Source of the DNA: Rhabdophis nuchalis
Taxonomy: Eukaryota > Chordata > Lepidosauria > Squamata > Natricidae
Assembly (NCBI GenBank): GCA_039707465.1
Contig: CM077644.1
Location: 203,322,462 to 203,386,461, forward strand
Direction of reading: 5' to 3'
Length of the DNA: 64,000 bases
Shown here: positions 12,945 to 24,597 of the stretch, piece after piece
Layout: every line of letters begins with the position of its first letter
Numbering within the stretch: position 1 is the stretch's first letter
The notes under the pieces: model-generated
What the model saw: the letters and a program-made list of their open reading frames with translations, nothing else
Database searches by the model: none
Told to the model about the DNA's origin: nothing
Position numbers and translations under genes: made by a program

Positions 12945-13275
12945 AATTTAATTATTTATAAAATTTATCAGCCATCCATCTTACCTCAGGATAACTCTGA
13001 CTAGCTTACAATAAAAAAATAAAATAAAAACTGCACAAAGATAAAAATATAGATAAAATACTACACATGGTCAAATACAGCAGCCCAATTAAAAGATGGG
13101 AAGAGCAGGAGCAGGATGGGAGTGGGGATGGGTGGGATCTGTTGTTAACCGATCAACCACCTCTACTGTGATTCTTCCCCATTGGAGTCCCAAGTCAACT
13201 GGCAGAACATGGTCTTCAGGCTGTTATGGAAGGTCAGGAGGTTAAAGCCAATCTCACTCTGAAAGGCATGTACTC
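12945..13275 (-). mobile_element. L2-clade LINE 3' end (decayed)
   Basis: On the minus strand the segment ends coding for a decayed version of the L2-clade C-terminal helix (NLLTFHNSLKT-like), followed by a 3' untranslated end related to the family's GCCGCCCTGAGTCC block, here heavily mutated, and an AT-rich tail. There are many substitutions, so it is old. Compare the better copies at 21127-21590 and 44765-45985. Confidence 0.6.
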
Positions 13276-14723
13276 ATAGTTCCTAGTAAAGAATGACCAT
13301 AATCATGAGACAGCTTTTACAATTAAGAACTATTTTTGTATGGCCAAACTGTGATTGTGGTCAGATGATCAAAAGACTTTAGTTCACAACTATTTGTTTC
13401 TCAGTTAGGATTGTATCATATCCTTTCTGGTTGTGGCTTTTCCAGGAAAACATTCAGCAATGTATGCCGGTATACTTCTTAGGAAGCAGATGACCTTGAT
13501 ATACACAAGCATAGAATTATTTGTACAACTTTACCCTATATGTTTCAGTCATGTGCTGAAAATAGGACATGCAGAAGTGAATTCATGCTGACAATAGTCA
13601 GCTGAAAAATGGAATTGGAAATGTGTTTGGGTTCCTTGAGATGTTTCTTATGTTACTTGGTCCTTAAACTTTCGTCTGTAGGATCTTGCCCTCCAAAAGT
13701 TATATAAACTATCTATTGAAAGACTTTTGTTTTGTAAGTTTACTCAAGAGTAAATAATTTGAAGCTGTCTGTTTAAAGACAATTCATCCCAACCTGAAGA
13801 TAAGCATAGCCCTCCCTTTGGGGGAATTGATTCTTCTTTGTGCCTATGTGACTGTATGTGCAAATTATTATAACTTGTATACCATAATTATTAATATAAA
13901 ATTCATATTATAGCATTGTAGAATGAAATCTAAATGGAATGTATCACTGACATTTTTATATGAAATGTTTATCTCATGTTTTACTGTTCAGACTGAAACT
14001 GTCCTAACATCATCAGAAATTTAGATAGACATATGGGAAAGGGATTTTTAGATCAATCATGGCAATTTTAATGATTAATCATGACGACATTATTGTTCTG
14101 CTGTGAAATTATGCAATCATTTTTCTCTTCATGTATATTGTAAATGAGCCATAAAATTTGCACATAGGGAATATCCACATACAGATGTCTTGTTTAAGAG
14201 GCTATATGATATACCGTGCCAAGAAAATATCCTTTGCTAGTGCAATTGTATTGAATACAATGAAAGCAAAATAACCTGTTTTTCAATGCATAGATACATG
14301 AAACCATTAACAGCGCAGAAATATCTCCCATTAAGTAAAGAAGATAGTAGCAAGTGGAACAAAAGAGGATATAGAATTCATTACTAGGTTGTGATATTTT
14401 TCACACATAGTACTCAAATTACTGAGGGACTGCCATGTCCTTCTCTAGTAATTTCATCTGCACCTGGAAATAGATTTTACATTTGAAATTGGTGTTTATT
14501 TTCAGTTAATGCTTGTTTTGGGCATTTGTGTCCAAACCCATGAAAAACCATCACAAATAAGTTAGAAATGATATTATGATTGCCAACTCTTCAGTATTTG
14601 CAAATATATGCATGTTAGCTATGGAATAATAGGCTATTATAGTGGAAATAGAAAATATGTTTTGAACCAGAAATGAAACCACATATTCCATAATGCTGAA
14701 ATCCAATCTTGAAGTCTGTGGAC
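13276..14723. other. 1.4-kb stretch without recognised genes
   Basis: AT-rich, unique-looking DNA that forms the left flank of the L1-type insertion. I see nothing to annotate. Confidence 0.45.
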
Positions 14724-14738
14724 AAAACTCACTTTCTT

Positions 14739-15619
14739 GGAGATCGTTTCCGGCTTCGGACGCAGACGGACGCAGATCTTTGCGTCCACCGCTGTGTTGC
14801 CTCAGCTGCGCCCTTGGGCGCGGGGGGGAGGTTTAAAATCCCCCCCTCTGCACAGGCGGCTTGCGGAGAGGGCCCCTATCCCAACGGCGGTCGGGGGGGC
14901 TGCTCCTGCTTCGCCCTAGGGGCTGGGGAACTTTCGCGGGGGGAGCTTCCCCTTCGCTGAAGACGCTGGAACATGGAGGATGTAAGAAGGAGCTGAAATT
15001 CCGGGCTGTATGGCTGCGCCGAGGCTTCGGATTATAAAATAATGGTATGTGCCTTATTTGGACTTTTTTTTTTACATTCAAGTTGATGGAAAGAGAAGAT
15101 AGGGGGGAGTTGGAAACAACCCCCCTGAAAATAAAGCGTAATTGCATAATGATTCCCGCACTGCGGAGAGAGCGAAATTGACTTCCGTCGGATTTATTGA
15201 AAAAGAAAGTTTCTCCTTAACTAAGGTATTTACTGTTAAACAATGTATCTGGAGCCTTGCTACATTTTAAATTGATTGTTTCTACTTTCTATTTTCCTAC
15301 CCTGCCGGCAAGGCGGAAAGATGGTGTTCTCTTTGTTCTCAGGATGGAACTTTTGAAAATAAGCATTCCTCTATTTTAACAAAACTAAACTAATTTTAAA
15401 ATATATAAGAAAAGGACCTGCTCTGGTGTCTTTTGGTGTTTTCTCCCTTTGTGAAACTTTCTGTTTTGCTTGGAAATTTTTTCTCTCTCTCTCTGGACGT
15501 TGTAAACTCAATTTGAACTCCAGCTGCTTTTGTCTCGGACTTCACAGACTGCCCGCCCAACAGCACCATTTTTTCTTCCCTTTCTTCCTCTCTACGCACT
15601 AACATCTAAAACTTTAATT
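14739..15619 (+). promoter_or_regulatory. 5' leader of the L1-type element (candidate internal promoter)
   Basis: This 880-bp leader begins right after the target-site duplication. Its first 220 bp are strongly GC- and CpG-rich (for example CGGACGCAGACGGACGCAG near 14758), unlike the AT-rich surroundings. L1 elements carry internal RNA polymerase II promoters in such leaders, so this is the likely promoter. No specific factor site is claimed. The leader has no long conserved frame; the short GC-rich frames at its start are composition artefacts. Confidence 0.6.
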
Positions 15620-16564
15620 ATGGCATCGAGGAAACCCCCATCTGGGAAACCAAGCTCTGCTCCAGCATCTACAAGACCCAGCCCATCCTCACAACCAAAG
15701 ATTTCAGCAATGTTACAGAAGGAAACAGAGGTAGAGGATCCTAAGTCACCAAGCCCTCAGCCATTAAACGTAGAGGAGATGTTTCAAAGAATAATGAATG
15801 AAATGCAACAAATCTGGAAAGACAATTTAAGCACAAGATTGGAATTATTGGAGGCACAGAGAGAAATAACAAATAATAAACAAAAAATTGTGGGGCTGGA
15901 AGGGGGGGCGGTTGAGATGAAGGAAGAGATAAAAGACTTTAAGAAAGAATTTACAGATATTACTGGTCAAATATCTAAAATTGATTTTGAATGCATGTCT
16001 TTTTTTTTAAGATTCCAGAATGTTCCTGAATTACCCAATGAGAACCTGAGAGAGATGATGGCTACTATGTTAGCGGATTATATTAAGAAAGATAAGGAAT
16101 TTATTTGGGGGGACATTGATTTGATTTATAGAATTAACTCAGCATTTGCCAGAATAAATGAGGTACCCAGAGAGATACATATTAAATTTATAAGAAGGTC
16201 AACGAGAGAGGAGATACTGAGAGCGCAGAGAGTGGGCCTTTTGATGTATCAGCAAAACGAGGTGGCCATATTGAAGCAGATCACAAAGAAAATAAGAGAT
16301 ATAAGAAGGAATTATTCCTTCTTAACTAAAAAATTATTCAAAAAGGGGGTGTGGTTCAAGTGGTTGATGCCAGAAGGGATGCTGGTATTCTGGGAGGGAG
16401 GAAGAGTTAGAATTAAAACAGTTGAAGAGGCACATAATTTTTTAAAAAAACATTCCTCAATCCTGGATGCCGATGAGATGGGAACGGGAGGAGCCATGGG
16501 TCCACCTGCTGGTGGGGGGGAGGAGGAAGAGACTATAGCAAAGAGGCTCAGATTGCAAAAATAA
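15620..16564 (+). CDS. L1-type ORF1 protein (nucleic-acid chaperone), intact
   Basis: The product is 314 residues from the ATG at 15620, or 344 from an upstream in-frame ATG at 15530. I prefer 15620 because MASRKPP starts a typical disordered Ser/Pro/Lys-rich head (1-50). A predicted coiled coil follows (about 53-122, heptad-rich with many Glu, Lys, Leu). An RRM-like domain lies at about 124-205, with FFLRFQNVPE as an RNP-like strand, DIDLIYRIN, and PREIHIKFIRRSTREEILRA, which matches the L1 block PRxIxVKF...REEILRAAR. The C-terminal domain (about 206-278) ends in VRIKTVEEAHNFLK, like the L1 TFKTPEEAxxFL block. The tail is Gly/Glu-rich. L1 ORF1p forms trimers that coat the element's RNA and act as a chaperone during target-primed reverse transcription. 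There is no frameshift or stop, and no ORF2 follows. Confidence 0.9.
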   Translation: MASRKPPSGKPSSAPASTRPSPSSQPKISAMLQKETEVEDPKSPSPQPLNVEEMFQRIMNEMQQIWKDNLSTRLELLEAQREITNNKQKIVGLEGGAVEMKEEIKDFKKEFTDITGQISKIDFECMSFFLRFQNVPELPNENLREMMATMLADYIKKDKEFIWGDIDLIYRINSAFARINEVPREIHIKFIRRSTREEILRAQRVGLLMYQQNEVAILKQITKKIRDIRRNYSFLTKKLFKKGVWFKWLMPEGMLVFWEGGRVRIKTVEEAHNFLKKHSSILDADEMGTGGAMGPPAGGGEEEETIAKRLRLQK

Positions 16565-16829
16565 TCTGTTATATATATATATATATATTTAGTAATTCCT
16601 GTACGGACGTCAATAGTATAAAGTAATTGAACGTATAAAATAATATGAAATTTTATGATTTTAAAATGTATGTACCCCTTCCCCTTGATAATTTCTTTTT
16701 AATTGAATATGTATGAAGACTCGGAGGCGGTCATCAGACCCGATGTGGAAGCTCCAAATATTATTCATTACCTTATTTACCCCTTTCCCAGTGTAAATTG
16801 TTAAAACCAATAAAAAAATTTCAAAAGGA
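16565..16829 (+). other. 3' region of the L1-type element
   Basis: It follows the ORF1 stop directly. It starts with a TA dinucleotide run (about 16570-16588) and ends at the A-rich terminus before the target-site duplication. A 32-codon frame begins with ATG at about 16709; I see no similarity in it and treat it as chance. A polyadenylation-like AATAAA lies at about 16809, close to the 3' end. Confidence 0.7.
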
Positions 16830-16844
16830 AAAACTCACTTTCTT

Positions 16845-17329
16845 TTCTTCCCAATAGCAACTTCCTGTGTGGAATATTCTACTGTTGCAGATGTCCCCAT
16901 CTACCTGTTTACTACTCTCCTTTCTCTTAGCATTTCCCATAAATCTGTCTAGTCCCATTTTTCCCAAATCATTTTCGCCTAAAACAAACACTCCAATTTT
17001 GTTTGGTTTGGTTGGTTGTTTTGACTAAAACAACCACAGTTTACTGTATCTTTACAGTTGGGGTATCTTTACAGTTGGGGTATACTACATCTAAGAGGTT
17101 TGCCCCATATCACAATGCTGCTTCCCATAGAAACACAAAAATGGAAGGGGTCATATAATCAATTGAATCTTATGCAAGAATCCAAATTTAAGTATATAGC
17201 AATAAATATTTTTTCATACCTATTGAAAGGAAACTTACAATTTCACTGGGTAATTGTTTGCACAGCTTGCATTATTATGAATTATTTTGTAACATAGTTG
17301 AATTGTGTTTCAAGACCTGCATTCTGAAG
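16845..17329. other. Short unannotated span with a 17-bp tandem duplication
   Basis: TATCTTTACAGTTGGGG occurs twice in tandem at about 17047-17080. I see nothing else of note. Confidence 0.5.
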
Positions 17330-18010
17330 TGACAGAGAACAAGTCGGTCTTCTTTGTGACATCCTTTCAGGTTTTTGAAGAGTGCTCTCACATCTCTCAG
17401 TCTCTTCTCAAGGTTATATACGGCCAACTCCTTCAATCGTCATAAGACTTATTCTAGAGCATTGATGATCCTTGTTGATCTGATCTGGCCGTGATTGTCA
17501 GTTTCTGTCCAAAGCAGAATGACATGGAACTGATAACTTCATATGATTTTGAATCTTTTTATCTGTTGATACAGCCTAAAATTTCATATTCTTATATTTT
17601 AGTAACATCAATTACTATTTTATTTTATTTGATTTATTTGATTTGAAATTACTATTCTAAGATCTTTTCACAGGAACACAAGCCAGTTATTTCCATTCTG
17701 TGCATTTGATTTTTTTTCTTCTCTAAGTGAAGAACTTTGCATCTGACTTATTTTAATCATTCATTGTCTTTGGGTTCTTTGTGAACCCAATCAATTTCAT
17801 TGGCAAATTGATAACTTTTTATTCCTTTTCTTTGTTCATGAAATAATGAAAATGCTGATGGTTATAGGGGCCAACACTGATCGTCATTGCATTCCTTTCA
17901 AAATCTTACCTATAGAGGAACTATTGATGGTGATTTCCTGATCTTCAAGCCAGCTACTGTATGTATACATTGAAACATTGTGACATCCAGCCAACACTTA
18001 ACTAACTTTC
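17330..18010 (-). mobile_element. Old CR1 LINE relic
   Basis: Read on the minus strand, several blocks match the CR1 reverse transcriptase C-terminal half. The stretch at about 17340-17400 mirrors the GDMIAVFQYLxGCHKE region that is clear at 48160-48215. The stretch near 17720-17760 mirrors the NVDKCKVLH region. Stops and indels are everywhere, so it is ancient and non-functional. Confidence 0.55.
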
Positions 18011-19369
18011 TAACCTTCCTCTCCAACAGTTTTTACTAAGTAGAATCTCTCCAGTTGAGAAGGACTGTTCTATTTCTGCCTAGCTGCTATCTCACATGGG
18101 GAAACACAATACATTTAGATCTGTTCATAGTAGTAAAATTTAAATAACTTTTACTGTATAGCCTCAGTAAATTTAACTGGAAAACTTCAAAATAGATATT
18201 TTAGATATTGTATTTACCAAACCATGTCAACAGTGTAATTAATACACATAGAAGGAAACATTTGCTAAAAATACAAAAATGTCATACTCAGCAAGCAGGA
18301 AGAACTATAGTATATACACTACAAAGGAGACAAGGACATTGAAAGCTGAGCAAGAAGTACACAGGAGAGCCTTATGAGGCTCTTGTGGGAACATTTGCTC
18401 CAAATATAAAATCTTCAGGCTTGAAAGCACTTGTTGTAAGGGCAAGAATCCAACTTGTAAGCTATTACCTTTTTGATAACAGTCCAGGCCTCCAGTTTGT
18501 AGTATCGTTAAGTGTTTGCTTTGCTCTTAGGTAAATTCAATGACTGTCCTTGTAGGTCACAAGTTGCTGAGAAATGAGCAGATAGCTATCTCTTTGCCCT
18601 TTAAAAGGGGTATTTGAAGCACCCTGGCTTTACTGTGTAAATCAAAACTATCCACCAGTCCATTACAACCTAAACTGTTACTGCTGATGTGGACAAAAGC
18701 CTTAGTTGTTTAGACAGCAGCAACATCTGCTTACACTCAGCCCTGTTGTCACAGAATAGCTGTTTAAAAGCTCAAAATCTCTCTTCTGCTCAATTCATGG
18801 TGTATCATGTTTCATGTGGGAATATCTGTTCTCTAAGGCCTGACCAACACTTTCATCTGGTTGACTATAGAGGTTCTGCTGCTTGTAGACAAAGATTCAG
18901 ATCATCACCTTTATAACAGTCAGGGGATTGTAACCAGATTTATTTGCTGGACATTGCCTTTAGTGTTCAGGTATTTTTTTTTTAAAAAAAGTATTGGCTT
19001 TCTTATGTTGCTCTGAAGTTTAGAACTATTATGTAAACATTTCTTCAGTTCCATTTAAGAAAGAAGGAAAAATAAAGAAATGCAAAGTGTTAACTTCAAA
19101 AGGTTGATAATATCTTGCACAACATAGTCTATAATTTCATTCTGACCACAATAATTGAAAAGGTCTAGCATCACATTCCTTTTAAGAGCACAATAAATTA
19201 TTGTTGGCATAATGTATCTTTTAAAACACACACAGTACTCTAGAAAAGGGAATAATTGCTGTAGTTTTATTTTATTTTATTTACTTATATTTCATGTTTC
19301 TAGAATGCTTATCTGTCTCAGGGAGGGGTTCTGGGAAGGGCTTTAAATTTTATCTGGATATACTTCTTT
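18011..19369. other. 1.4-kb stretch without recognised genes
   Basis: AT-rich, no clear repeats and no coding similarity. The frame at 18689-18916 has no recognisable domain. Confidence 0.4.
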
Positions 19370-20025
19370 AATAATAATAATAATAATTTTATTTTTAAAC
19401 CGCACCCTCTCCCCACAGGGACCCGGGGCGGTGCACAGGCAGAATAAAAACAGTCAAAAAATACATACATTTCATAAAAAACAATTAAACCAACCCTGTG
19501 CTAAAAATTCGCTAAAAATGTGCTACCCCATTAAAAAACCCCAAAGACAGAGAGACTATCCTAGGCCGGCCAGACAGAAGAAGTGTGTTTTTAGCTTGAG
19601 ACGGAAGGAGCGGAGGTCAGTGGTCATCCTGATATCGGGGGGAAGGTCGTTCCAGAGGGCCGGGCCCACCACAGAGAGAGCCCTTCCCCTGGGAGTCGCC
19701 CGCTGACAGAGTCTAGTGGACGGCACCCAGAGAAGTCCCTCTCTGTGGGAGCGGATCGGCCGTGAGGATGTATGGGGCAGGATCCGATCCCGCAGATAGC
19801 TAGGTCCCGAGCCATGGAGCACTTTGAAGATGATAACTAACACCTTGAAGCGCACCCGGAAGACGACAGGTAGCCAGTGCAGCTCGCGCAAGAGCGGTGT
19901 TATGTGGGTCGACCTAGTGGTCCCCATAATTGCTCGCGCGGCTGCATTCTGGACTAGCTGAAGCCTCCGGGTGCACCTCAAGGGGAGCCCCATGTAGAGA
20001 GAGTTGCAATAGTCCAGTCTATGCT
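19370..20025 (-). mobile_element. L2-clade LINE 3' fragment with (ATT)n tail
   Basis: The minus strand carries an open 145-codon frame (19993 to 19556) that encodes the L2-clade C-terminal region: MGLPLRCTRRLQLVQNAAAR, then LHWLPVVFRVRFKVLV, then GRALSVVGPALWNDLP. A 3' untranslated part with a variant of the CCGCCCTGGGTCC block follows, then a short (ATT)n tail at the 19370 end. The copy is 5'-truncated and lacks the catalytic YADD part. The open frame suggests a fairly young insertion. Confidence 0.85.
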
Positions 20026-21126
20026 ATTAGCCAGACTGTAGTTTCCAGGGTTTTAATCAGAAATGGAATTTTAAACTCAAAAAGAAGATAGCTCTTTCCC
20101 ACTTCTAAGACATAGTTAATGTTCTTTCCACATCTTTAAACAACTGTTTGTGGAACAAATTTCCTTTTCAGAAAATTTTATACAGCATATTTGTCTAAAT
20201 TGTCAGCTTCCACTAACTACCTAAGCTTAACTACCTAAGCTCTTATTTATTTACTAGTTCAGTACAGTATATGTGTTTTTGTAATGTGTACTTCTTTTTA
20301 AAAGAAACTTATCAATGTTCATTTCTTCATCAATATAGAAAGCATCCAATTTCTCAGCTGTTAAGATTGTTGGCCATGCAAGGACTAAAATAGCATGAAA
20401 AATTATTAAAGTCTGGGAAACAGGTGCCTTGTCAGTCAACTAGAGTGCTGATTTACCATCAGCTTATCAAGTACTTAGGAGTCAAGGATGCACCAGCACA
20501 AAGAAACAATCAATGACTTAATAGCCAGTCATCAACACCCTAATTAACAACTAAAAGCTACATACAATCAGGCACCACATAAATGCATAGGTACAATAGG
20601 CCAATACACATATTCTGGAAAGAGAGAGAGAAGTTCCCTGATGATGGGCTGCAGCATGAGCATAAAAGCTTCAAAGAATAAATCTTTGTTCTGGTAACCG
20701 ATTCAGATTGGATTAACATAATATCAACATAATCTTACAACATCATCCTGGGATATATATTTTTACCTTCATTACAATATGAAAAAAATTTCAGAAATTT
20801 TTATTTTTTTAAAAACATATAAGTAGGAGTGAGAATATATATATTTTTCATTGAAGATTGAGACGATAATGATAATCTTTTAAGATTCTGTGGTCAAACG
20901 TTTTGCCAGACAAGTCAAACATTAAGTTTTTATAGAAAATATCAAAACCTGAAAATCTCTATTGTTTAGTTTCTTTGAAACGTTCTTTGCAAAACTCTTG
21001 CTTTCTATGACTCTTAATTTCTGGCAAATCTGGAAATTGGAGCTCTGAATTTACCTGCAAAGTTCTGGTTTGGGAAAACTAGTGTAGAAGTTTATATCTG
21101 ATCTTTTTCTTTAAACAATGGTGATG
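20026..21126. other. 1.1-kb stretch, possible old retroelement end near 20640-20720
   Basis: No gene is seen. The segment CCTGATGATGGGCTGCAGC followed by AATAAATC (about 20637-20690) looks like the end of some retroelement, but I cannot assign a family. Confidence 0.3.
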
Positions 21127-21590
21127 CTTTAACTTTTAACTTTTAACTTTAACTTTAATTTCATTTCTATACCGCCCTATCTCCCGACATGGGACTCAGG
21201 GCGGTGCACAGGAGCTATAAAATATAAAAGTACAAACAATCGAAATAGTTAAAATTAAGATTAAATAAGATTTGGCCCGTGCTAAAAACATTAATTAAAA
21301 CCCAATTAAAATAGTAATAGCTATACCAGCTATGCCAGGCCGGCCAAATGAAAGAAATAAGTTTTTAATGTCCGACGAAAGAGGCGAAGGTCTGTGATTG
21401 TACGGAGATCTGGGGGGAGGTCGTTCCAAAGGGCGGGACCTGCCACAGAGAAGGCTCTTCCCCTGGGACTCACCCACCGGCATTGTCCGGTGGATGGCAC
21501 CCTAAGGAGGCCCTCCCTGTGGGAGCGGATGGGTCGAATGGAGGTATGTGGTAGTAGGCGGTCCTGTAAATAGCCAGGTCCGCTGGTTTC
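21127..21590 (-). mobile_element. L2-clade LINE 3' fragment with AAAGTT-type tail
   Basis: The minus-strand frame (about 21590 to 21330) encodes GYLQDRLLPHTSIRPIRSH, then GRAFSVAGPALWNDLPPDLR and a short basic-hydrophobic end. The untranslated end holds the GCCCTGAGTCC block and a tail of degenerate TTAAAGT/TTAAAAG units (21127-21160). It is strongly 5'-truncated. It belongs to the same subfamily as the copy at 29275-29997. Confidence 0.85.
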
Positions 21591-21826
21591 CGCACCATAT
21601 CTATGCCACAAGATCTTGTAACGTTGCTTCAAAAAAGCAATCAAACTTTCAAATGCAATATATTAATCGGTAAATAAGAATATACTTCAGCTTCTGCTTC
21701 AGCTACAAAACATGGTTTTCTATCACATTAGACATCTACAATAGTTTTTAAGCAGTCTATATTGTACTCTGCATAAATGTACTCTGTATCAACTGTTGAC
21801 TTTGGAACAGTTTACTCTTGAAGTGA

Positions 21827-22001
21827 GGCTAACCCAGTGGTGCAATTCAGCTGGTTCTATCTGGTTTTGGGTGAACTGGTAGCAGTAGCGGCTCTGTCCA
21901 CCGGCCCGGATGTGATCACGTCCTGTTTTTGACGCTCTGCACCTGTGCTCACATTTACAAACCAGTAGCGAAGGTAAATTGATGTCACCCCTGGGCTAAC
22001 T
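21827..22001. mobile_element. hAT-type MITE, CAGTGGTGG family, copy 1
   Basis: The element is 21835-21993 (159 bp). It begins CAGTGGTGCAATTCAGC and ends GATGTCACCCCTG. The flanks are GGCTAACC and GGCTAACT, a 7/8 match as expected of an 8-bp hAT duplication that has aged slightly. Relatives are at 41823, 48811 and 57321. Confidence 0.8.
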
Positions 22002-24351
22002 CCCACTTTTTAGCCTTCAGGTAACAAGTAAAAACTATCCTCTTCCACATTTGTTTGGGGGAGTAAATTTTAAAGGAAGACAGCAGCAAACCTTTTAATT
22101 ATTTCAATATCTATGGATTTTATGGATGTTTTTAATGTGACTGTTGTAAGCCTTTCAGAGCCTTTGAGTAGACAGACTATAAATAATCCTAATACATAAC
22201 CAAATAAAATATGTAACAAGGTAAATTGTAAACTCAGTCTTACCTGTCATAGAATAGTGCCATTCAATAATAATAAAAAAGCAGTTTGGAATGAATTTCT
22301 AGGAAGTAACTCATGCAAGAAGATTCTTCTTTTTAAGAGAGAAAGATATTCTTGGCCAGGGGGATTGATTTATCATTACTTGTACAATAACTTCAAAAGA
22401 ACATATCAGGTTTCTGTCTTTTCTTTTTTGTAAATAGACAACTACTGTCTGAAATGTTTAGAGAGAAAGATGGATAGACTCGCATATATTGGCACATAGA
22501 CATTTATGGTTATTGACAGAACTTAACTCTTTCAAAAGTTTTTTTAAAGCTAATATTGGCATTCTGTTTTGCAAATTGACAGTCTGATGCCAGGTATGGA
22601 GTTTTTTATTTTTAGGATTCTTCCATCTTCCCACTTTACATTCATAAAGGAATTTGGTGTTGCCTGAATGAGGACAGGCTGGTGGTCTGTAGGCCATCCT
22701 AGGTTAGCGTCAGCCACCTGAAATTTCACTAAACACAGCAAGTGGGGAAGGGGAATATCTGTTGTAGTACAGGGCCTTTTATTGGATGCCACTGAAGGTT
22801 CCCTTTTAAAAGATAGATTTGGCTGCAGGCCTAAAACACCCCTTTATAGGATAAGTTCCACTAGTTTTCCTATTAGGCAAATAATTTGGCTGGAATAAAA
22901 GAAACATTGCTCTAAATCAAAATATAGCTTGTTTCAATAGTTAATATGGGAATGCAATCACTTGTGACTTGTTAAATCATAGTTAATCAAGGCATAGTTT
23001 AGCATGATGTGTCAATACAGGCAATATCTATCCACTTTGAACATAATAGTGGCATTGCCTTGATGGCTAGGGGCTGTGCTCAGCATCTTTGGGTAACAAG
23101 AACTAGAATGGATAGGGCACTAATACAGTGTGAGTGGACTGTGCCCAGTTGTAGGAGATTGGGATGAGATTCCTTTCTTCCTGGGTTTAGATAATGTTTA
23201 TTGTAAGGTTTATCTTAATGTTTTTGTGCATTTCCTGATTTAAAATGATGAGACACTACCCTAATGATTCTGAACAATAATAGTCAGAAGAGACTTCTGG
23301 GATCATCAGAAGAGGTTGGGACTCTCACAGATTAATCTGAGACTGCAGATGGCCTTTGTCTTATTTACAGATAGGTGTTTTAGCCTTAAACATATTTGAA
23401 AGTACTATCATAGACATTACAAATATTTTCCTCCAGATGTAAATATTTATTTGATGATAGTGCATAATAATCTCCAACCTTTTACTAAGAGAAGCAAACT
23501 TTAAAGTAACATTTATAACAATTATGATTAAAAAAGAAAAGAAAATCTCTTTGACCTTCCCAAAACTGTTATGTGATACGAATGCTGCACAATAACAATA
23601 CAAGACATTACACATCTCTTCCATTGGGCAAGTGCAGATGAGACATTGGAAGAAGTTGCCTTAGGAAACAAACTGCAATGCTCATGCTGATTCATCAATC
23701 TCTACATTCCACTGGGATGAAAGAACAGCATTGTAACATTGTTGAGGCGCAAGTGAACATAATGCATGGCAGCAGGATGACAGAATTTGAGACAAAGGGC
23801 CAGATTCATGCAGTGTATAATGGTCAATGATTCATTTGAAGAGTATTAAAGATTTATCACTAAAGAATTTGAGTTTCATATAAGTCATTATTGAATGAGA
23901 GAGCGAACTATTGAATAACTTTATTTTGGATGGGTGAATTTCACAATATGCAGATCATATTCAAGTCCAGAAGTCTGAGTATGATGACCTTCATACTTTT
24001 GAGTCCAAATATTTATATCTGTTAGGTTCTTAGATAGGATCATGAAAGGAGAAAGGGAGCAGAATAATTTGTAAATGGACAAGATTCATTACTGAATAAC
24101 ACAGTTCAGTTCATAAAAGGTAGGTAAACTAATTAATGAAGTTTTTAATATTTTAATTCATCATGCAAACTAATACAAATAAAATGCATAAGTTAACATT
24201 GGGCTAATATACTATGAGCCATTGTTAATTAGAAGTTAGAGATTTCATTGATACAATAGAGAAAAACTGTTAAGTCATGGTGAATACTCTTCAATTTATG
24301 TTTCAGTCTTCTTTCTCTAAAATAATGTTGTTTGGTATGCTGTTCTATCTA
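22002..24351. other. 2.3-kb stretch without recognised genes
   Basis: AT-rich DNA with no element edges that I can recognise. The small frames near 22458-22792 and 23361-23624 lack domains. Confidence 0.4.
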
Positions 24352-24597
24352 CTGTGTTTTCCCCATAAGACAGGGTCTTATTTTCTTTTGACTCCCAAAA
24401 TAAGCGCTTGGCCTTATTTTTGGGGAGGTCTTATTTTTGAGGTGCAGGAGCTGGCGAGTGTGGTCACACGCTGCTGCTGTGTTGCAATATTTTCAGGGAG
24501 GGCTTATTTTCCAGACAGGGCTTATTTTAGCACATGTGATCAAAAGCCTGATTGGGCTTATTATCCGGGGAGGTCTTATTTTCAGGGAAACAGGGTA
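24350..24597. mobile_element. Short inverted-repeat element with repeated GGTCTTATTTT motif, TA flanks
   Basis: The ends CTGTGTTTTCCCCATAAGAC (24352) and GTCTTATTTTCAGGGAAACA (to 24595) are imperfect inverses. Both are flanked by TA, which could be a mariner-like target duplication, though TA is common by chance. Inside, variants of GGAGGTCTTATTTT occur at least four times. Similar elements are common in squamates. The frame across it (24277-24735) is produced by these repeats. Confidence 0.65.

Larger units (their letters stand above)
14724..16844 (+). mobile_element. ORF1-only L1-type retrotransposon (HAL1-like) with 15-bp TSD
   Basis: The insert is 14739-16829 (2,091 bp), flanked by an exact 15-bp duplication, AAAACTCACTTTCTT (14724-14738 and 16830-16844). 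The order is: a GC-rich, CpG-rich 5' leader; an intact ORF1 of the L1 family (15620-16564); a 265-bp 3' region with a TA run; and an A-rich terminus (AACCAATAAAAAAATTTC). No endonuclease or reverse transcriptase frame exists anywhere between the duplications. The exact duplication and open ORF1 argue for a recent insertion made with ORF2 protein supplied in trans. The architecture matches mammalian half-L1 (HAL1) elements. An alternative is an internally deleted single copy of a normal L1. Confidence 0.85.
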
